Shown: positions 36,349 to 45,849 of the stretch, in pieces
Position numbering within the stretch: position 1 is the first letter of the stretch
Layout of the letters: every line of letters starts with the position of its first letter
Source: Eutrophovita brisbanensis
GTDB lineage: Bacteria > Pseudomonadota > Gammaproteobacteria > Burkholderiales > Eutrophovitaceae
Reading direction: 5' to 3'
DNA length: 64,000 nucleotides
Assembly (NCBI GenBank): GCA_038147395.1
Contig: JAYQTM010000001.1
Coordinates: 2,015,571-2,079,570, forward strand
Notes under the pieces: model-generated
What the model was told of the DNA's origin: nothing
Seen by the model: the letters and a program-made list of their open reading frames with translations, nothing else
Database searches by the model: none
Program-made: the position numbers and the translations under genes

Positions 36349-36807
36349 TCAACCGATCACGAACAATGGCTGTCCAAACTCGACAGGCTGGCCGTTCTCG
36401 ACCAAGACTTTCTTAATGGTCCCAGATTGTTCTGCTTCGATCTCGTTAAGTAGCTTCATCGCTTCAACAATGCAGAGAGTGTCTCCTTCAGAGACTGTTT
36501 GTCCAACCTCTACAAAAGGACTGGCACCAGGATTAGCTGAGCGATAAAACGTTCCAACCATGGGAGATTTGACTGTGAAGCCATCCTCAACCACCGGAGC
36601 TGGCTCAGCTGGCGCCTCTGGGCTGGCTTGCGGTGCTACTGGAGCAGCTGGTTGCTCGACGGTTTGGTGCATCACTGCAGCAGTATTCTGCGACGCTCTA
36701 CCGCCACTGTTGATCCGAACTCGCTCCTCACCCTCTGTGATTTCAAGTTCTGCAATACCGGATTCTTGAACTAGGTCGATTAGCTTTTTTAATTTACGCA
36801 GGTCCAT
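36349..36807 (-). CDS. accB: Acetyl-CoA carboxylase, biotin carboxyl carrier protein
   Basis: 152 residues. The N-terminal domain (DLRKLKKLIDLVQESGI) is followed by an Ala/Pro/Glu-rich linker (about residues 45-75) and the biotinyl domain with the modified Lys in VEAMKLLNEIEAE. The ATG directly abuts the aroQ stop. Confidence 0.97.
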   Translation of the reverse strand: MDLRKLKKLIDLVQESGIAELEITEGEERVRINSGGRASQNTAAVMHQTVEQPAAPVAPQASPEAPAEPAPVVEDGFTVKSPMVGTFYRSANPGASPFVEVGQTVSEGDTLCIVEAMKLLNEIEAEQSGTIKKVLVENGQPVEFGQPLFVIG

Positions 36808-37269
36808 CTATACATTCTCCCTAAGTCGATCAATCGCATATTCCAGCGCCGCGTCATAACCTTTCGATCCGAGGCCACAAATCACTGCCTCAGCTTTTTC
36901 ACTCAAGTAAGAGTGGTGCCTGAATGCCTCTCGTCGATACACATTCGACAAATGCACTTCAATGTACGGTATCTGGACAGATGAAAGCGCATCTCGAATT
37001 GCAACGCTGGTGTGGGTATAAGCTGCCGCATTCAGGATCAGGAATCGTGAATTGAGCTTTTTAGCGAGATGTATTGTCTCGACGAAATGGCCCTCGTGGT
37101 TGGTTTGGTGACACTCCAGCGAAACACCCAGTTTTCTCGCTGTTTGAGTTAATCGGCTCTCTATTTCTTTGAGTGTCTCCGAACCATAAATCTCTGGTTC
37201 TCGAGAACCTAATAAATTCAGGTTCGGTCCGTTGATCACGATAATGTCAGTCGGTGATTCAGCGTTCAT
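36808..37269 (-). CDS. aroQ: 3-dehydroquinate dehydratase, type II
   Basis: Third step of the shikimate pathway. 153 residues: NGPNLNLLGSREPEIYG with the catalytic Arg and Tyr, NHEG, NAAAYTHTSVAIRDAL and EVHLSNVYRREAFRHHSY. First of the aroQ-accB-accC-prmA run. The 222 bases upstream hold no gene that I can support. Confidence 0.97.
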   Translation of the reverse strand: MNAESPTDIIVINGPNLNLLGSREPEIYGSETLKEIESRLTQTARKLGVSLECHQTNHEGHFVETIHLAKKLNSRFLILNAAAYTHTSVAIRDALSSVQIPYIEVHLSNVYRREAFRHHSYLSEKAEAVICGLGSKGYDAALEYAIDRLRENV

Positions 37270-37491
37270 GTTACGACTCCGTAACGTTTTTGATTAGATA
37301 GCCGGGATTATAAACATTTTGCAGGAAGTTGACCGCCATTTGTTGCATGATCGGCTCACAATCAGACAAACTACGCGAAAAGATGCACCGATCTAGGCGC
37401 GCGAAAAAAGCAGCAGGAGTTGAGACAAAAATAATAGGAGCGATTGCATCAAATCCCAGTCTATTTGTTCTAAAAACGCAAGTTTAACGAC

Positions 37492-38022
37492 TTATTCTGC
37501 TATTTTAGCGACAAATTCGGCGATTTTCGACTCAGGAACGACGCCAAAATGGCGCTCGAGAATCACACCATTAGGGTCTAAAAAAACAGTATAAGGCAGT
37601 CCAGCACGGTAATTTCCCATGATTTTGGATACCTCAAGAGCGTCGCCAGAGCCCACCAGAATAGGGTAATTCACGCCATTTGCCTCAACAAACGAACGGA
37701 CTAAATCCACTTTATCCACAGCGATCCCAATAAACGTCACGTTGTTATCTGCGAAACGCTCCTGTAAACGAATAAATAATGGAATTTCCTCCAGACACGG
37801 AGGACACCATGTCGCCCAAAAATTTACGATCCGATATTGACCCGCCCACGAGTCAACACTAAACCGCTCGCCATCAGGAGCAGTGAAGATGGCCCGCTGT
37901 GCTATCAAGGCAGCATCTTGATCCATGGCTGGCTCTGGATTACTCAAGATAACGCCGGCAGTCACAGCCACAAGAGCGGTCACCGCGATCAACAAATGAC
38001 TTATTTTTGGAAATGCCTTCAT
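37492..38022 (-). CDS. TlpA-like periplasmic thioredoxin
   Basis: 176 residues. An N-terminal membrane anchor or signal (HLLIAVTALVAVTAGVIL) precedes a thioredoxin domain with the redox motif WATWCPPCLEE and the cis-Pro region GLPYTVFLDPNG. It is a thiol reductase of the TlpA/ResA/CcmG group. It begins five bases after the stand-alone DsbD N-terminal domain gene, so the pair is co-expressed. Likely a reductant for periplasmic thiols such as cytochrome c haem-binding cysteines or SoxY; that target is inferred. Confidence 0.88.
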   Translation of the reverse strand: MKAFPKISHLLIAVTALVAVTAGVILSNPEPAMDQDAALIAQRAIFTAPDGERFSVDSWAGQYRIVNFWATWCPPCLEEIPLFIRLQERFADNNVTFIGIAVDKVDLVRSFVEANGVNYPILVGSGDALEVSKIMGNYRAGLPYTVFLDPNGVILERHFGVVPESKIAEFVAKIAE

Positions 38023-38027
38023 CAAAA

Positions 38028-38489
38028 CTACTCAAATACAAAAGGGTTTTCGATACGAAGTGTTTTTTGTTCGGGTAAAAAACAAATGCCGATATCAGCA
38101 CAAGCACGATATTCAATTACCATGTCGAATCTTTTCGGGGGGGGTTGGCCGGTCGACGATTTAGTTTTCACCGAATAAGACGCTTGTTCACGATAAATTT
38201 CGACATCACCGAAATATTCATCCGTGTGAGAGATTGTTCGTGTCAAAGCCTCGGCAAAGATCTCTGCGCTCTGCCGCTTTGGATACAGCTTCACACTATC
38301 TTGGTAGATGTAGCAACACGAGTGAACCCCGAGATCAATCACAAATTCTGTCACCGATTTGTAACGAATAGAAATTGTCGATACCGCATCCTTGGCAGCA
38401 ATGTCGTTTGCCTGCAAAGAATTGATCTGCATCAACATAGCGATACACATAATTACCGGCAAACCAGTCCTTCGGATCCGGCCCGACAT
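38028..38489 (-). CDS. Stand-alone DsbD N-terminal (alpha) domain protein
   Basis: 153 residues from the ATG at 38489 (a GTG at 38504 overlaps cutA). Signal peptide with cleavage expected after SLQA. The body matches the DsbD-alpha domain: CCYIYQDSVKLY at the position of the usual GYYLY segment, and YRACADIGICFLPEQK with the two redox cysteines. The membrane beta domain and C-terminal gamma domain of full DsbD are missing; the TlpA-like gene follows instead. At this locus, next to cutA and upstream of aroQ, many gammaproteobacteria carry a full dsbD. Confidence 0.82.
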   Translation of the reverse strand: MSGRIRRTGLPVIMCIAMLMQINSLQANDIAAKDAVSTISIRYKSVTEFVIDLGVHSCCYIYQDSVKLYPKRQSAEIFAEALTRTISHTDEYFGDVEIYREQASYSVKTKSSTGQPPPKRFDMVIEYRACADIGICFLPEQKTLRIENPFVFE

Positions 38490-38493
38490 TAAA

Positions 38494-38820
38494 TTACACC
38501 ACACTGTTCACGACCCACTCGCGGTACTTTGATGATAATGCCTCTAAGTTGATGCCAACGATCTCTGGCAAAGAATATGGGTGGTTGATATTCAAAAAAT
38601 CGACTACGTGTTTAACGGCTTTTTTGGTCGTTTTCATAAGCACCAATGTCTCATCCTCTGTCACAACCTCATCCTGCCACCGATAAACAGACTCGCACTT
38701 GGGCAAAATATTGACGCACGCAACAAATTGATTTTGAACAAGCTCCTGCGCCACAGCTCTCGCAACCTCAACGTTTGGAAAGGTAGACATCACCAATACG
38801 ACTTCAGCCGACATGTTCAC
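38494..38820 (-). CDS. cutA: CutA1 divalent-ion tolerance protein
   Basis: 108 residues of the trimeric CutA fold: VEVARAVAQELVQNQFVACVNILP, YRWQDEVVTEDETLVLMKT and HPYSLPEIVGI. The family is linked to copper tolerance in E. coli, but its molecular role is unsettled. GTG start overlaps the previous stop by four bases; an ATG at 38814 is an alternative. Confidence 0.95.
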   Translation of the reverse strand: MNMSAEVVLVMSTFPNVEVARAVAQELVQNQFVACVNILPKCESVYRWQDEVVTEDETLVLMKTTKKAVKHVVDFLNINHPYSLPEIVGINLEALSSKYREWVVNSVV

Positions 38821-39710
38821 AGAGCTTTCGTTGATGTTGTGGCGGCAACGAGTCCATCTTCCACCGATGGGAACTTCAAGTCGCTCATTAATTCTCTCTT
38901 CATTCTCACGTTACTCACACGTCGAGACTCGTTCATAAAGGACAACAACATAGGAGACAAAGTTCTCTCGGCTTCGTCTCGATCAACCCGCGGTGGCCGA
39001 GGAATCGAGAATCGGTCGGCAACCAAGTCAAAATAATCCCCCATGCGCATTTCAGACTCATCACAGCAGTTATAAATTCGCCCAGGCTTTCCTCGAAATA
39101 GCGTCAAAAGTACGAGTCTAGCCAAGTCATGAGCGTGAATATGGTTCGAGTAACTGTCATCTCGAGATTGAAGCACCGATACACCTTGCTTCAAACGATC
39201 AATGGGCAGTCGAGTCTCGGAATAAATGCCCGGGACTCGCAAAATTGATACGTAGCCGCCATGTCGCCGAGACCAAGCACGCAATTGCCTTTCAGCATCG
39301 ACACGTCGACGAGCCCGATCCGTTTGGGGATTAACGTCATCGGTCTCCGTCACGAATTCGCCCCGGCGATCACCATAGACGCCTGTCGTGCTCACATACA
39401 CAAACCTGTGTGGTATCCTAACGCTACTTTGAAGTGCGTTAAGAAACGTCCTCAGACGGTCGTCGCTTAACGAGTCTTGATTGGGGGGAGCGAGATATAC
39501 GACGTTTTGACACAGCTTCGTTATTCGAGCAACCTGACTCGAGCTATCCAGATCGACATTGATTACTCTTAGGTTTGTTAAACCTCGGGGACCGGTACCC
39601 GAGCTGGAACGTGTGATGCCAAGTATCCGAGATCTCTTTATGAATAATCCTGACACACGGCGTCCGATATCGCCGTAACCGACGATAACCAGATCAAATA
39701 TTTTACTCAT
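38817..39710 (-). CDS. YeeZ-like NAD(P)-dependent epimerase-family protein
   Basis: 297 residues from the ATG at 39710; a GTG at 39740 would extend it. Rossmann start VIVGYGDIGRRVSGLF, then VYLAPP, the Ser region VYVSTTGVYGDRRGEFV, and the ILRVPGIYS and YNCCDESEM segments of extended SDRs related to E. coli YeeZ. Function in vivo is unknown. Divergent from the ferredoxin-reductase gene. Confidence 0.83.
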   Translation of the reverse strand: MSKIFDLVIVGYGDIGRRVSGLFIKRSRILGITRSSSGTGPRGLTNLRVINVDLDSSSQVARITKLCQNVVYLAPPNQDSLSDDRLRTFLNALQSSVRIPHRFVYVSTTGVYGDRRGEFVTETDDVNPQTDRARRRVDAERQLRAWSRRHGGYVSILRVPGIYSETRLPIDRLKQGVSVLQSRDDSYSNHIHAHDLARLVLLTLFRGKPGRIYNCCDESEMRMGDYFDLVADRFSIPRPPRVDRDEAERTLSPMLLSFMNESRRVSNVRMKRELMSDLKFPSVEDGLVAATTSTKAL

Positions 39711-39768
39711 CTCACGCAACTCATCATCAACTCTCGACACTAACGACCACTACACATAACGCAAGAAC

Positions 39769-40791
39769 ATGACATACACAGTCACCATCAAACCCAGCGG
39801 TAACACATTCAGCGCATCGGAAAACGAATCAATTATAGACGCGGCAGCTCGAGCCGGGTTCACACTACCTTATGGCTGCCGAAACGGCACGTGCGCATCG
39901 TGCAAAGGGAAAGTGCTGGAAGGTACGGTTGACCATGGAAGCCCCCAAGGATCAGCATTGGTTGATTTTGAAAAGAAAGCAGGGCTGACGTTATTTTGCC
40001 AAGCGAGTGCACGCAGTGATTTAATCATCGAAGCAAGAGAAATAGCAACAAGCGGGGATATTGAAGTACGTAGGTTACCAAGCCGAGTACAGTCAATTGA
40101 TCATGTCGCGGACGATGTTGCAGTACTGCGCTTGAAATTACCTTCAAACGAGCAACTTCAGTTTTTTGCTGGTCAGTACGTTGACATCCTCCTAAGAGAC
40201 GGCAAGCGGAGAAGTTACTCAATGGCCAATCCGCCTCACGACAATCAACACATCGAGCTCCATGTTCGGAACATGGAGAATGGAACGTTTACAGCGCAAG
40301 TATTCGGGTCTATGAAAGAAAAAGATATCCTCAGGATTGAAGGCCCCTTAGGTACTTTTTTCCTGCGCGAAGACTCAGATAAGCCAATCATCTTCGTCGC
40401 CAGCGGGACGGGCTTTGCTCCGATCAAAAGCATTATTGAACACATCATAGAGAAAAAAATTGAACGACCAATAAGCCTGTACTGGGGTGGCAGACGGCCG
40501 AAAGATATTTATGCTCAAGAGTTAGCAGAAAAATGGGCTAACACAGTCGCTCATTTTAAATTTATACCAGTCGTATCTGATGCAACCGCGGATGATGTGT
40601 GGTCTGGGCGAACTGGACTAGTCCACATCGCCGCAATGCAAGATTTCCCAGATATGTCGGGTCACGAGGTTTATTCATGTGGGGTACCCGCGATGGTTGA
40701 AGCGGCCCACAATGACTTCACATCCAAATGCGGACTTCCCGAGGATGCATTTTTTTCCGACGCATTTACCCCTTCAGTGGATCCCAAATAA
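39769..40791 (+). CDS. 2Fe-2S ferredoxin-FNR-type flavin reductase
   Basis: 340 residues: an N-terminal plant-type ferredoxin domain with CRNGTCASCKGKVLEG and the last Cys in LFCQA, then an FAD domain (RRSYSMANPP) and an NAD domain (FVASGTGFAPIKSIIEH, YSCGVPAMVEAA). Such proteins are annotated as CDP-6-deoxy-3,4-glucoseen reductase (AscD) or as reductase components of oxygenases. No oxygenase or deoxysugar gene is adjacent, so the partner is unknown. Confidence 0.88.
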   Translation: MTYTVTIKPSGNTFSASENESIIDAAARAGFTLPYGCRNGTCASCKGKVLEGTVDHGSPQGSALVDFEKKAGLTLFCQASARSDLIIEAREIATSGDIEVRRLPSRVQSIDHVADDVAVLRLKLPSNEQLQFFAGQYVDILLRDGKRRSYSMANPPHDNQHIELHVRNMENGTFTAQVFGSMKEKDILRIEGPLGTFFLREDSDKPIIFVASGTGFAPIKSIIEHIIEKKIERPISLYWGGRRPKDIYAQELAEKWANTVAHFKFIPVVSDATADDVWSGRTGLVHIAAMQDFPDMSGHEVYSCGVPAMVEAAHNDFTSKCGLPEDAFFSDAFTPSVDPK

Positions 40792-40809
40792 GACTGTCTA
40801 CCGTATTGA

Positions 40810-43581
40810 TTAGCCGCTATTTCTCAACCCCGCGGAAATGCCATTGATCGTCTGAAGAATAGAACGCTTCAAATTCTCGTCATGATTTCCAGATCGATAC
40901 CGGCGTAACAACTCGATTTGAAGGTGATTGAGCGTATCGATGTACGGAGAACGACTATGCAAACTGCGAGCCAATGACGTATTACGCTCCAGCAAATGCT
41001 CTTGCTTGCTAATTAACAGCAACCATTTTATGGCGCGATGCCATTCGTCCTCAATCACCGTAAATATTCTTTCGCGTAATTCTGGCTCGACGACCAAGTC
41101 AGCGTAGCGCCGAGCAATACCAATATCACTTTTCGCAAGAACCATATCAACATTGGAAAGCATCACATGGAAGAATGGCCAACGCTCATACATCTCTTGA
41201 AGTTCTTCCAAAGAAGCGAGCGAATGGTCATTAATCCAATGCTCTACCGCAGAACCAAAACCAAACCAACCCGGCAACATGATCCGACTCAATGACCAAG
41301 AAAACACCCACGGGATAGCACGCAAATCTTCGATTTTCGTGGATCGGCTTCTTGATGCAGGACGGCTACCCACGTTTAAATCGGCAATTTCGGCAATCGG
41401 GGTAATCTGTCGAAAAAAATCAACAAAACCCTCCGTTTCAAAAACCAAACTCCGATAAGCGCCGAAGCTGGTATCTGCCATCTCTTGCAAAATACTTGAA
41501 TAGGAGCTTGGGAGTTCAGAGAGTTCCTCACCATGGTTGACAATGCTTGCCTGAAGCGTCGCACCCACAAGTGTCTCCAGGTTTCGCCGACCAATCTCTG
41601 GATCGGCATATTTACTTGCGATTACCTCTCCTTGTTCAGTGATCCTGATTTGGCCAGCCACACTCCCGGGTGGCTGCGCCAAAATCGCCTCAAAGCTCGG
41701 CCCCCCGCCACGTCCCACGGTACCACCTCGTCCATGAAAAATTCTTAAACGAATCCCATGCTCAGCGAACACATCAACCAAAGATTGCTCGGCTTGGTAA
41801 AGCTCCCAATTTGCCGTGAGATATCCACCGTCTTTATTGCTGTCAGAGTACCCCAGCATGACTTCCTGAACGTCGTCTCTTGATCGCAGAAGCTTCCTAT
41901 AAAAGGGATTTTGAAATAATCGCCCCATGACAGCAGGTGCGTTTCTTAAATCGGTAATCGTTTCAAACAAAGGAACGATATTGAGAGATACCTCGGGCTG
42001 CTCCCCCGTGATCAACGAACCCGACTCTTTCAACAATAGAGCGACTTCTAGAATGTCACTGACATCATTAGCTTGTGAAATTACATAGTTAGCGATCGAC
42101 GAATGTCCATATTTTTTTTGTAGCTCTCGAGATGCGTCCAGGATCTTAAGTTCTTTCTCAGTCAAGTCGTCATACGTGATGTGCCTCGATCGTAGCGGGC
42201 GGGCCATAGCGAGCTCACTCATTAACCACGACACCTTGTCACCCTCAGTCAGGCTCTGATAACCACGTTTTCCAGCACCACTCGCAAATAAAGCAGCGAC
42301 GACAGATTCATGCACTCCCGAGTGTTGTCGCATATCCAATGACGCAAGATGAAATCCGAAAATCTCAACTGCGCGTATTAAAGAACGTACTCGACCTCTC
42401 GCGACCAGCTCACTTCCATTGTTTCGAAGAGAATCTCTGATCGTCTTGAGATCAAAAATAAACTCCGATACATCCCGATATGCATTCGCCTCACGCGAAT
42501 CGCCAGGACGATCAAGTTCGCTAAACGTCTCTGACAATTTATGCTCAACCACTCTGAGAGCACGGCGATAGTGCTCGTCCTTTCGGTGATCCGATGTCTC
42601 GACGGACGATTTCGCGAGTTCGATCAACTCGTCACTGACTCGAACACGCCAATCGGACTGTGACAATTCTCGACTAAGGCAAGCAATCTCATCGAAGTAG
42701 AAATCCCGTAGAACTTCACTGTGGCGTCGGGCGGCATACGACATAACGTCATGATCAACGAACGGATTTCCATCGCGATCGCCACCAATCCAACTGCCCA
42801 TTTTGAAAAAAGTTGCGAGATCATCGTTCGAGACAGCATCGGAGCTTATTTTGTCTATTCGGTCTTCGATCTCCGCATAAAGCTTCGGTAACTCAGTTAG
42901 AAATGTTGATTGATAAAATGAAATTCCATTTTCAATTTCATCCTCAACACTCAACTTCAACTCTCTTAGGATCCGTGTTTGCCACAATGTCAAGACCGAG
43001 CGTCGTAAGATTTCCTCATCCGCGGTCAATTCCGCGGGAGTCGAATCAACCCGATCTCGTTTGCTCAAAAGGCTTGCAATCTGTCGCTGAAGATCCAAAA
43101 TACTCTTTCTTTGAACTTCCGTTGGGTGGGCCGTTAAGACGGGAACAATGAGTGTTTTGCTGAAAAATTCTCTTAGATCATTCGGGGTTAGCTTGGCGAC
43201 TTTCGGAATCGCCAAGACAGCGTCAAGAGAACCAGGCTGCGGTCCAGATTTCGCTTTCTCATGAGCTCTCCTGCGTCGTATGTGGTGCTGATCCTCCGCG
43301 ATATTCGCCAATAATGAGAAATAACAATACGCACGTATCACGACACTGGTCTCGTAAGGGTCCAGCCTGTTCAACTTAGAAAATAATTTTTGCTTCGCAC
43401 TAACTGATCCGCTTTTCTGGAGCGAGACTGAAAGTCTTCTCGTTTGTTCAACAAGTTGGTAGAGTTTCGGGCCCTCCTGTGACTTGATGGTGTCACCCAA
43501 AATAGTTCCAAGCAAACGGACATCCCTTCGGAGCGGATGTTCTTTACGTGATGCATCAGCTGTCTTTACATGATTGTTCAT
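40810..43581 (-). CDS. ppc: Phosphoenolpyruvate carboxylase
   Basis: Makes oxaloacetate from phosphoenolpyruvate and bicarbonate. 923 residues, full length. Catalytic VLTAHPTEVQRKS, MLGYSDSNKDGGYLTANWELY and FHGRGGTVGRGGGP loops are intact, as are PWVFSWSLSR and the C-terminal GISAGLRNSG that closes the regulatory site. It converges with the reductase gene, with 18 bases between stops. Confidence 0.98.
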   Translation of the reverse strand: MNNHVKTADASRKEHPLRRDVRLLGTILGDTIKSQEGPKLYQLVEQTRRLSVSLQKSGSVSAKQKLFSKLNRLDPYETSVVIRAYCYFSLLANIAEDQHHIRRRRAHEKAKSGPQPGSLDAVLAIPKVAKLTPNDLREFFSKTLIVPVLTAHPTEVQRKSILDLQRQIASLLSKRDRVDSTPAELTADEEILRRSVLTLWQTRILRELKLSVEDEIENGISFYQSTFLTELPKLYAEIEDRIDKISSDAVSNDDLATFFKMGSWIGGDRDGNPFVDHDVMSYAARRHSEVLRDFYFDEIACLSRELSQSDWRVRVSDELIELAKSSVETSDHRKDEHYRRALRVVEHKLSETFSELDRPGDSREANAYRDVSEFIFDLKTIRDSLRNNGSELVARGRVRSLIRAVEIFGFHLASLDMRQHSGVHESVVAALFASGAGKRGYQSLTEGDKVSWLMSELAMARPLRSRHITYDDLTEKELKILDASRELQKKYGHSSIANYVISQANDVSDILEVALLLKESGSLITGEQPEVSLNIVPLFETITDLRNAPAVMGRLFQNPFYRKLLRSRDDVQEVMLGYSDSNKDGGYLTANWELYQAEQSLVDVFAEHGIRLRIFHGRGGTVGRGGGPSFEAILAQPPGSVAGQIRITEQGEVIASKYADPEIGRRNLETLVGATLQASIVNHGEELSELPSSYSSILQEMADTSFGAYRSLVFETEGFVDFFRQITPIAEIADLNVGSRPASRSRSTKIEDLRAIPWVFSWSLSRIMLPGWFGFGSAVEHWINDHSLASLEELQEMYERWPFFHVMLSNVDMVLAKSDIGIARRYADLVVEPELRERIFTVIEDEWHRAIKWLLLISKQEHLLERNTSLARSLHSRSPYIDTLNHLQIELLRRYRSGNHDENLKRSILQTINGISAGLRNSG

Positions 43582-43629
43582 TAATAATCTTTGATTGATT
43601 TGTTAATTCAAAGTCAATACAAATCCTGT

Positions 43630-44742
43630 TCAGGGAATTGATATCTCGGCGATTTTTTCGAGCTCTTTGTCGATATTGAGATTATCATCAAGAGCTTTTG
43701 CAGCCCGAAAATAACTCTCTGCCTTACCCCACAGCTCTCTATCGAAACACAGTTGGCCCAACACGTATAGCAATAGAGCGTTCTTCGGTTGTTCTGCTAG
43801 CCACTGTTCAACTGCGTGAAGCGTATGCTCGTCATCTCTGGAGGATATCTCAACGTAGTAAACCAAGAGATCATCGTTCCAGCCATCAGTCAAAAACCGC
43901 TCAATTCTCCTCCTGGCGTCCGGCACGCGATTATACCGAACCAACGCCTTACAGGCGGCCAACACAAACCCTGGATCACTCTTCAACCTTTTATCGGCTC
44001 GCTTCAATAAAGTCATCACGGCCTCCATTGAAGACGACTCATCATTTATCGCGCCGATGGTCGACTCCAGCTCCATTTCGAACAAAGCACCCGAGTCGAA
44101 AACACCCGTTTTTCTAGCTCCTGGTATTAAGGAAAGTAACTCGCTCCACTGCGCGCCCATTCTCAGTGCCTGCATGCGCGCTCTGAGAACTCCTTTTGTT
44201 TTGCGTTGAACGCGACTTAGGGCAGCAATTGCGTCATTGTGCCGTCCCTCGTCAAGTAGGAGCTTCGCCCGAGTCGCGAGGACATCTTCGTCAGAACCGT
44301 CGACATCTATTAATTGTAAGCATTCATCTCGGAAGGAGTATTCTCGCTCTCGATTTGCGGCCATCGCTGCTATCAGTAACATTTCCGGTAGGATTTTGTC
44401 TTCCTCTACCAACTTTTCACGGACTTTATCAACCAGAGCTGACGTCTCTCCCGAGCTGTACATTCTGAGATACTTTTTAAGTAAGTCCTCCTCTCGTCGG
44501 GCTCTTCTACGAGAAAAAAACTCTTGAATATTTGACCTTAAATAAAAAATTGAGCGACAAACTTTGAGCACCAAATAAAGAAAAATAGCAAGAACAACTT
44601 GCAGAATCGCGAAGACGCTGATTGATAGCTCAATCTCGTACCCGAAGCTACGGAAAATCACTTCTCCATCCGCCAAATTGGCGAAAGAAACTACCGCTGA
44701 GACTGCTAAACTCGCAAACAACAAAAATAAAAATAGTCTCAC
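43630..44742 (-). CDS. hemY: HemY-type TPR membrane protein
   Basis: About 370 residues. Two N-terminal membrane helices (RLFLFLLFASLAVSAVV and a second near residues 40-65) precede TPR-like helices in the periplasm or cytoplasm. I chose the GTG at 44742, which has GGGGAGG nine bases upstream; a TTG at 44760 would swallow that site. Fourth gene of the hemC-hemD-hemX-hemY run. The gammaproteobacterial HemY is not the protoporphyrinogen oxidase of the same name; its role is unclear. Confidence 0.88.
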   Translation of the reverse strand: MRLFLFLLFASLAVSAVVSFANLADGEVIFRSFGYEIELSISVFAILQVVLAIFLYLVLKVCRSIFYLRSNIQEFFSRRRARREEDLLKKYLRMYSSGETSALVDKVREKLVEEDKILPEMLLIAAMAANREREYSFRDECLQLIDVDGSDEDVLATRAKLLLDEGRHNDAIAALSRVQRKTKGVLRARMQALRMGAQWSELLSLIPGARKTGVFDSGALFEMELESTIGAINDESSSMEAVMTLLKRADKRLKSDPGFVLAACKALVRYNRVPDARRRIERFLTDGWNDDLLVYYVEISSRDDEHTLHAVEQWLAEQPKNALLLYVLGQLCFDRELWGKAESYFRAAKALDDNLNIDKELEKIAEISIP

Positions 44743-44803
44743 GCTAAGTGGCCTCCCCAAAGTCCCTCTGACAAAACTATGAATTCATCTCGTGAACCAC
44801 ACA

Positions 44804-45832
44804 TCACTGACCAAGATGCTGTTGCAAAGCCTGAAGCGAAATGCTGAAGTCTACGAGGCCTACCGCCTCAACATCGCCTCGAATCTCACTCAACAAAACT
44901 GACAACCGATCAGTTGTTCGATTGTCTTTACCAAATGCATCGTGAATTTTTTGCTGTGCATGACGCATACTCTTGGTGAAGTTTTGCAAGTCGTCATTCT
45001 CTAAAAATCGTTTTGCGTAGACAACTGTCATTTTTAACTCTTGCTTCAACATTTCAAGATCAACTCGGTCAAGATCAGATAAAGATCTCGCAGGCCTGCG
45101 TATCACAATCAACGATTTGATTTCTGCCCAAATATCCTGGACGAGATCAGATGGCCAATTGGTTGCCGAGGACTCACTTGACGCTGACTCCGTGGAGACA
45201 GTGTTGGGTATCGTGATATCGATACCATCAATTTCCACCATGACCTGAAAAAACTTTCGCTCTACCATTTCAGAATCATAACTTTTAAGCCCTCTTAATT
45301 TAGCCAAATCCGAGGTTAATGAATCAAGAAGGGGAGAGTCAGGCGCGAGCTCTCTTTTAATCGCATCAATTTCGCGATCTACGGTCGTAACAAGCGATTT
45401 TTTATCTTTGTCAGAGATAATAAGCCCATGAATTTGTTGCAACAGCTTATTGAAGCTCCAGTATGGATACCCCGACAGGCCGCGGACATCATTTGGCAAC
45501 GCACCGATTATTTTCTTGAGATTTGTAATCTCTGATTCGAGTGCCTTAATTCTCAAATTTTGTTCGGCAACTCGCCTATCATAGTTATCTGAAACTCCAG
45601 CCGCATTAGACATCTTGTCAGAAATCTCTTCTTGAAACTCAACGACCTTTGACTGAATAGACGATATCTTCTCGTTAAGCTGCTGTCTAATCCACACGCC
45701 ACCAACAAACAACATGACAACCACCAATAACCCTAAGAAAAATACAAAACTTCGCTTATTTTTTGGTGACTCATCCCTAGAGTTCACCTCGGATGCTAGT
45801 GACTGCTTCGTATCGTCCGTATTTTTTTCCAT
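44804..45832 (-). CDS. hemX: HemX-family membrane protein
   Basis: 342 residues from the ATG at 45832 (CTGAGAG upstream); a TTG overlapping the hemD stop adds seven. A cytosolic Lys/Ser-rich start is followed by one membrane helix (FVFFLGLLVVVMLFVGGVW), a coiled coil (about 60-115), and a helical body. Once called a uroporphyrinogen methyltransferase, but it lacks those motifs. It is a conserved partner of hemD and hemY. Confidence 0.87.
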   Translation of the reverse strand: MEKNTDDTKQSLASEVNSRDESPKNKRSFVFFLGLLVVVMLFVGGVWIRQQLNEKISSIQSKVVEFQEEISDKMSNAAGVSDNYDRRVAEQNLRIKALESEITNLKKIIGALPNDVRGLSGYPYWSFNKLLQQIHGLIISDKDKKSLVTTVDREIDAIKRELAPDSPLLDSLTSDLAKLRGLKSYDSEMVERKFFQVMVEIDGIDITIPNTVSTESASSESSATNWPSDLVQDIWAEIKSLIVIRRPARSLSDLDRVDLEMLKQELKMTVVYAKRFLENDDLQNFTKSMRHAQQKIHDAFGKDNRTTDRLSVLLSEIRGDVEAVGLVDFSISLQALQQHLGQ

Positions 45833-45849
45833 TTTCACTCTCAGGTTAA

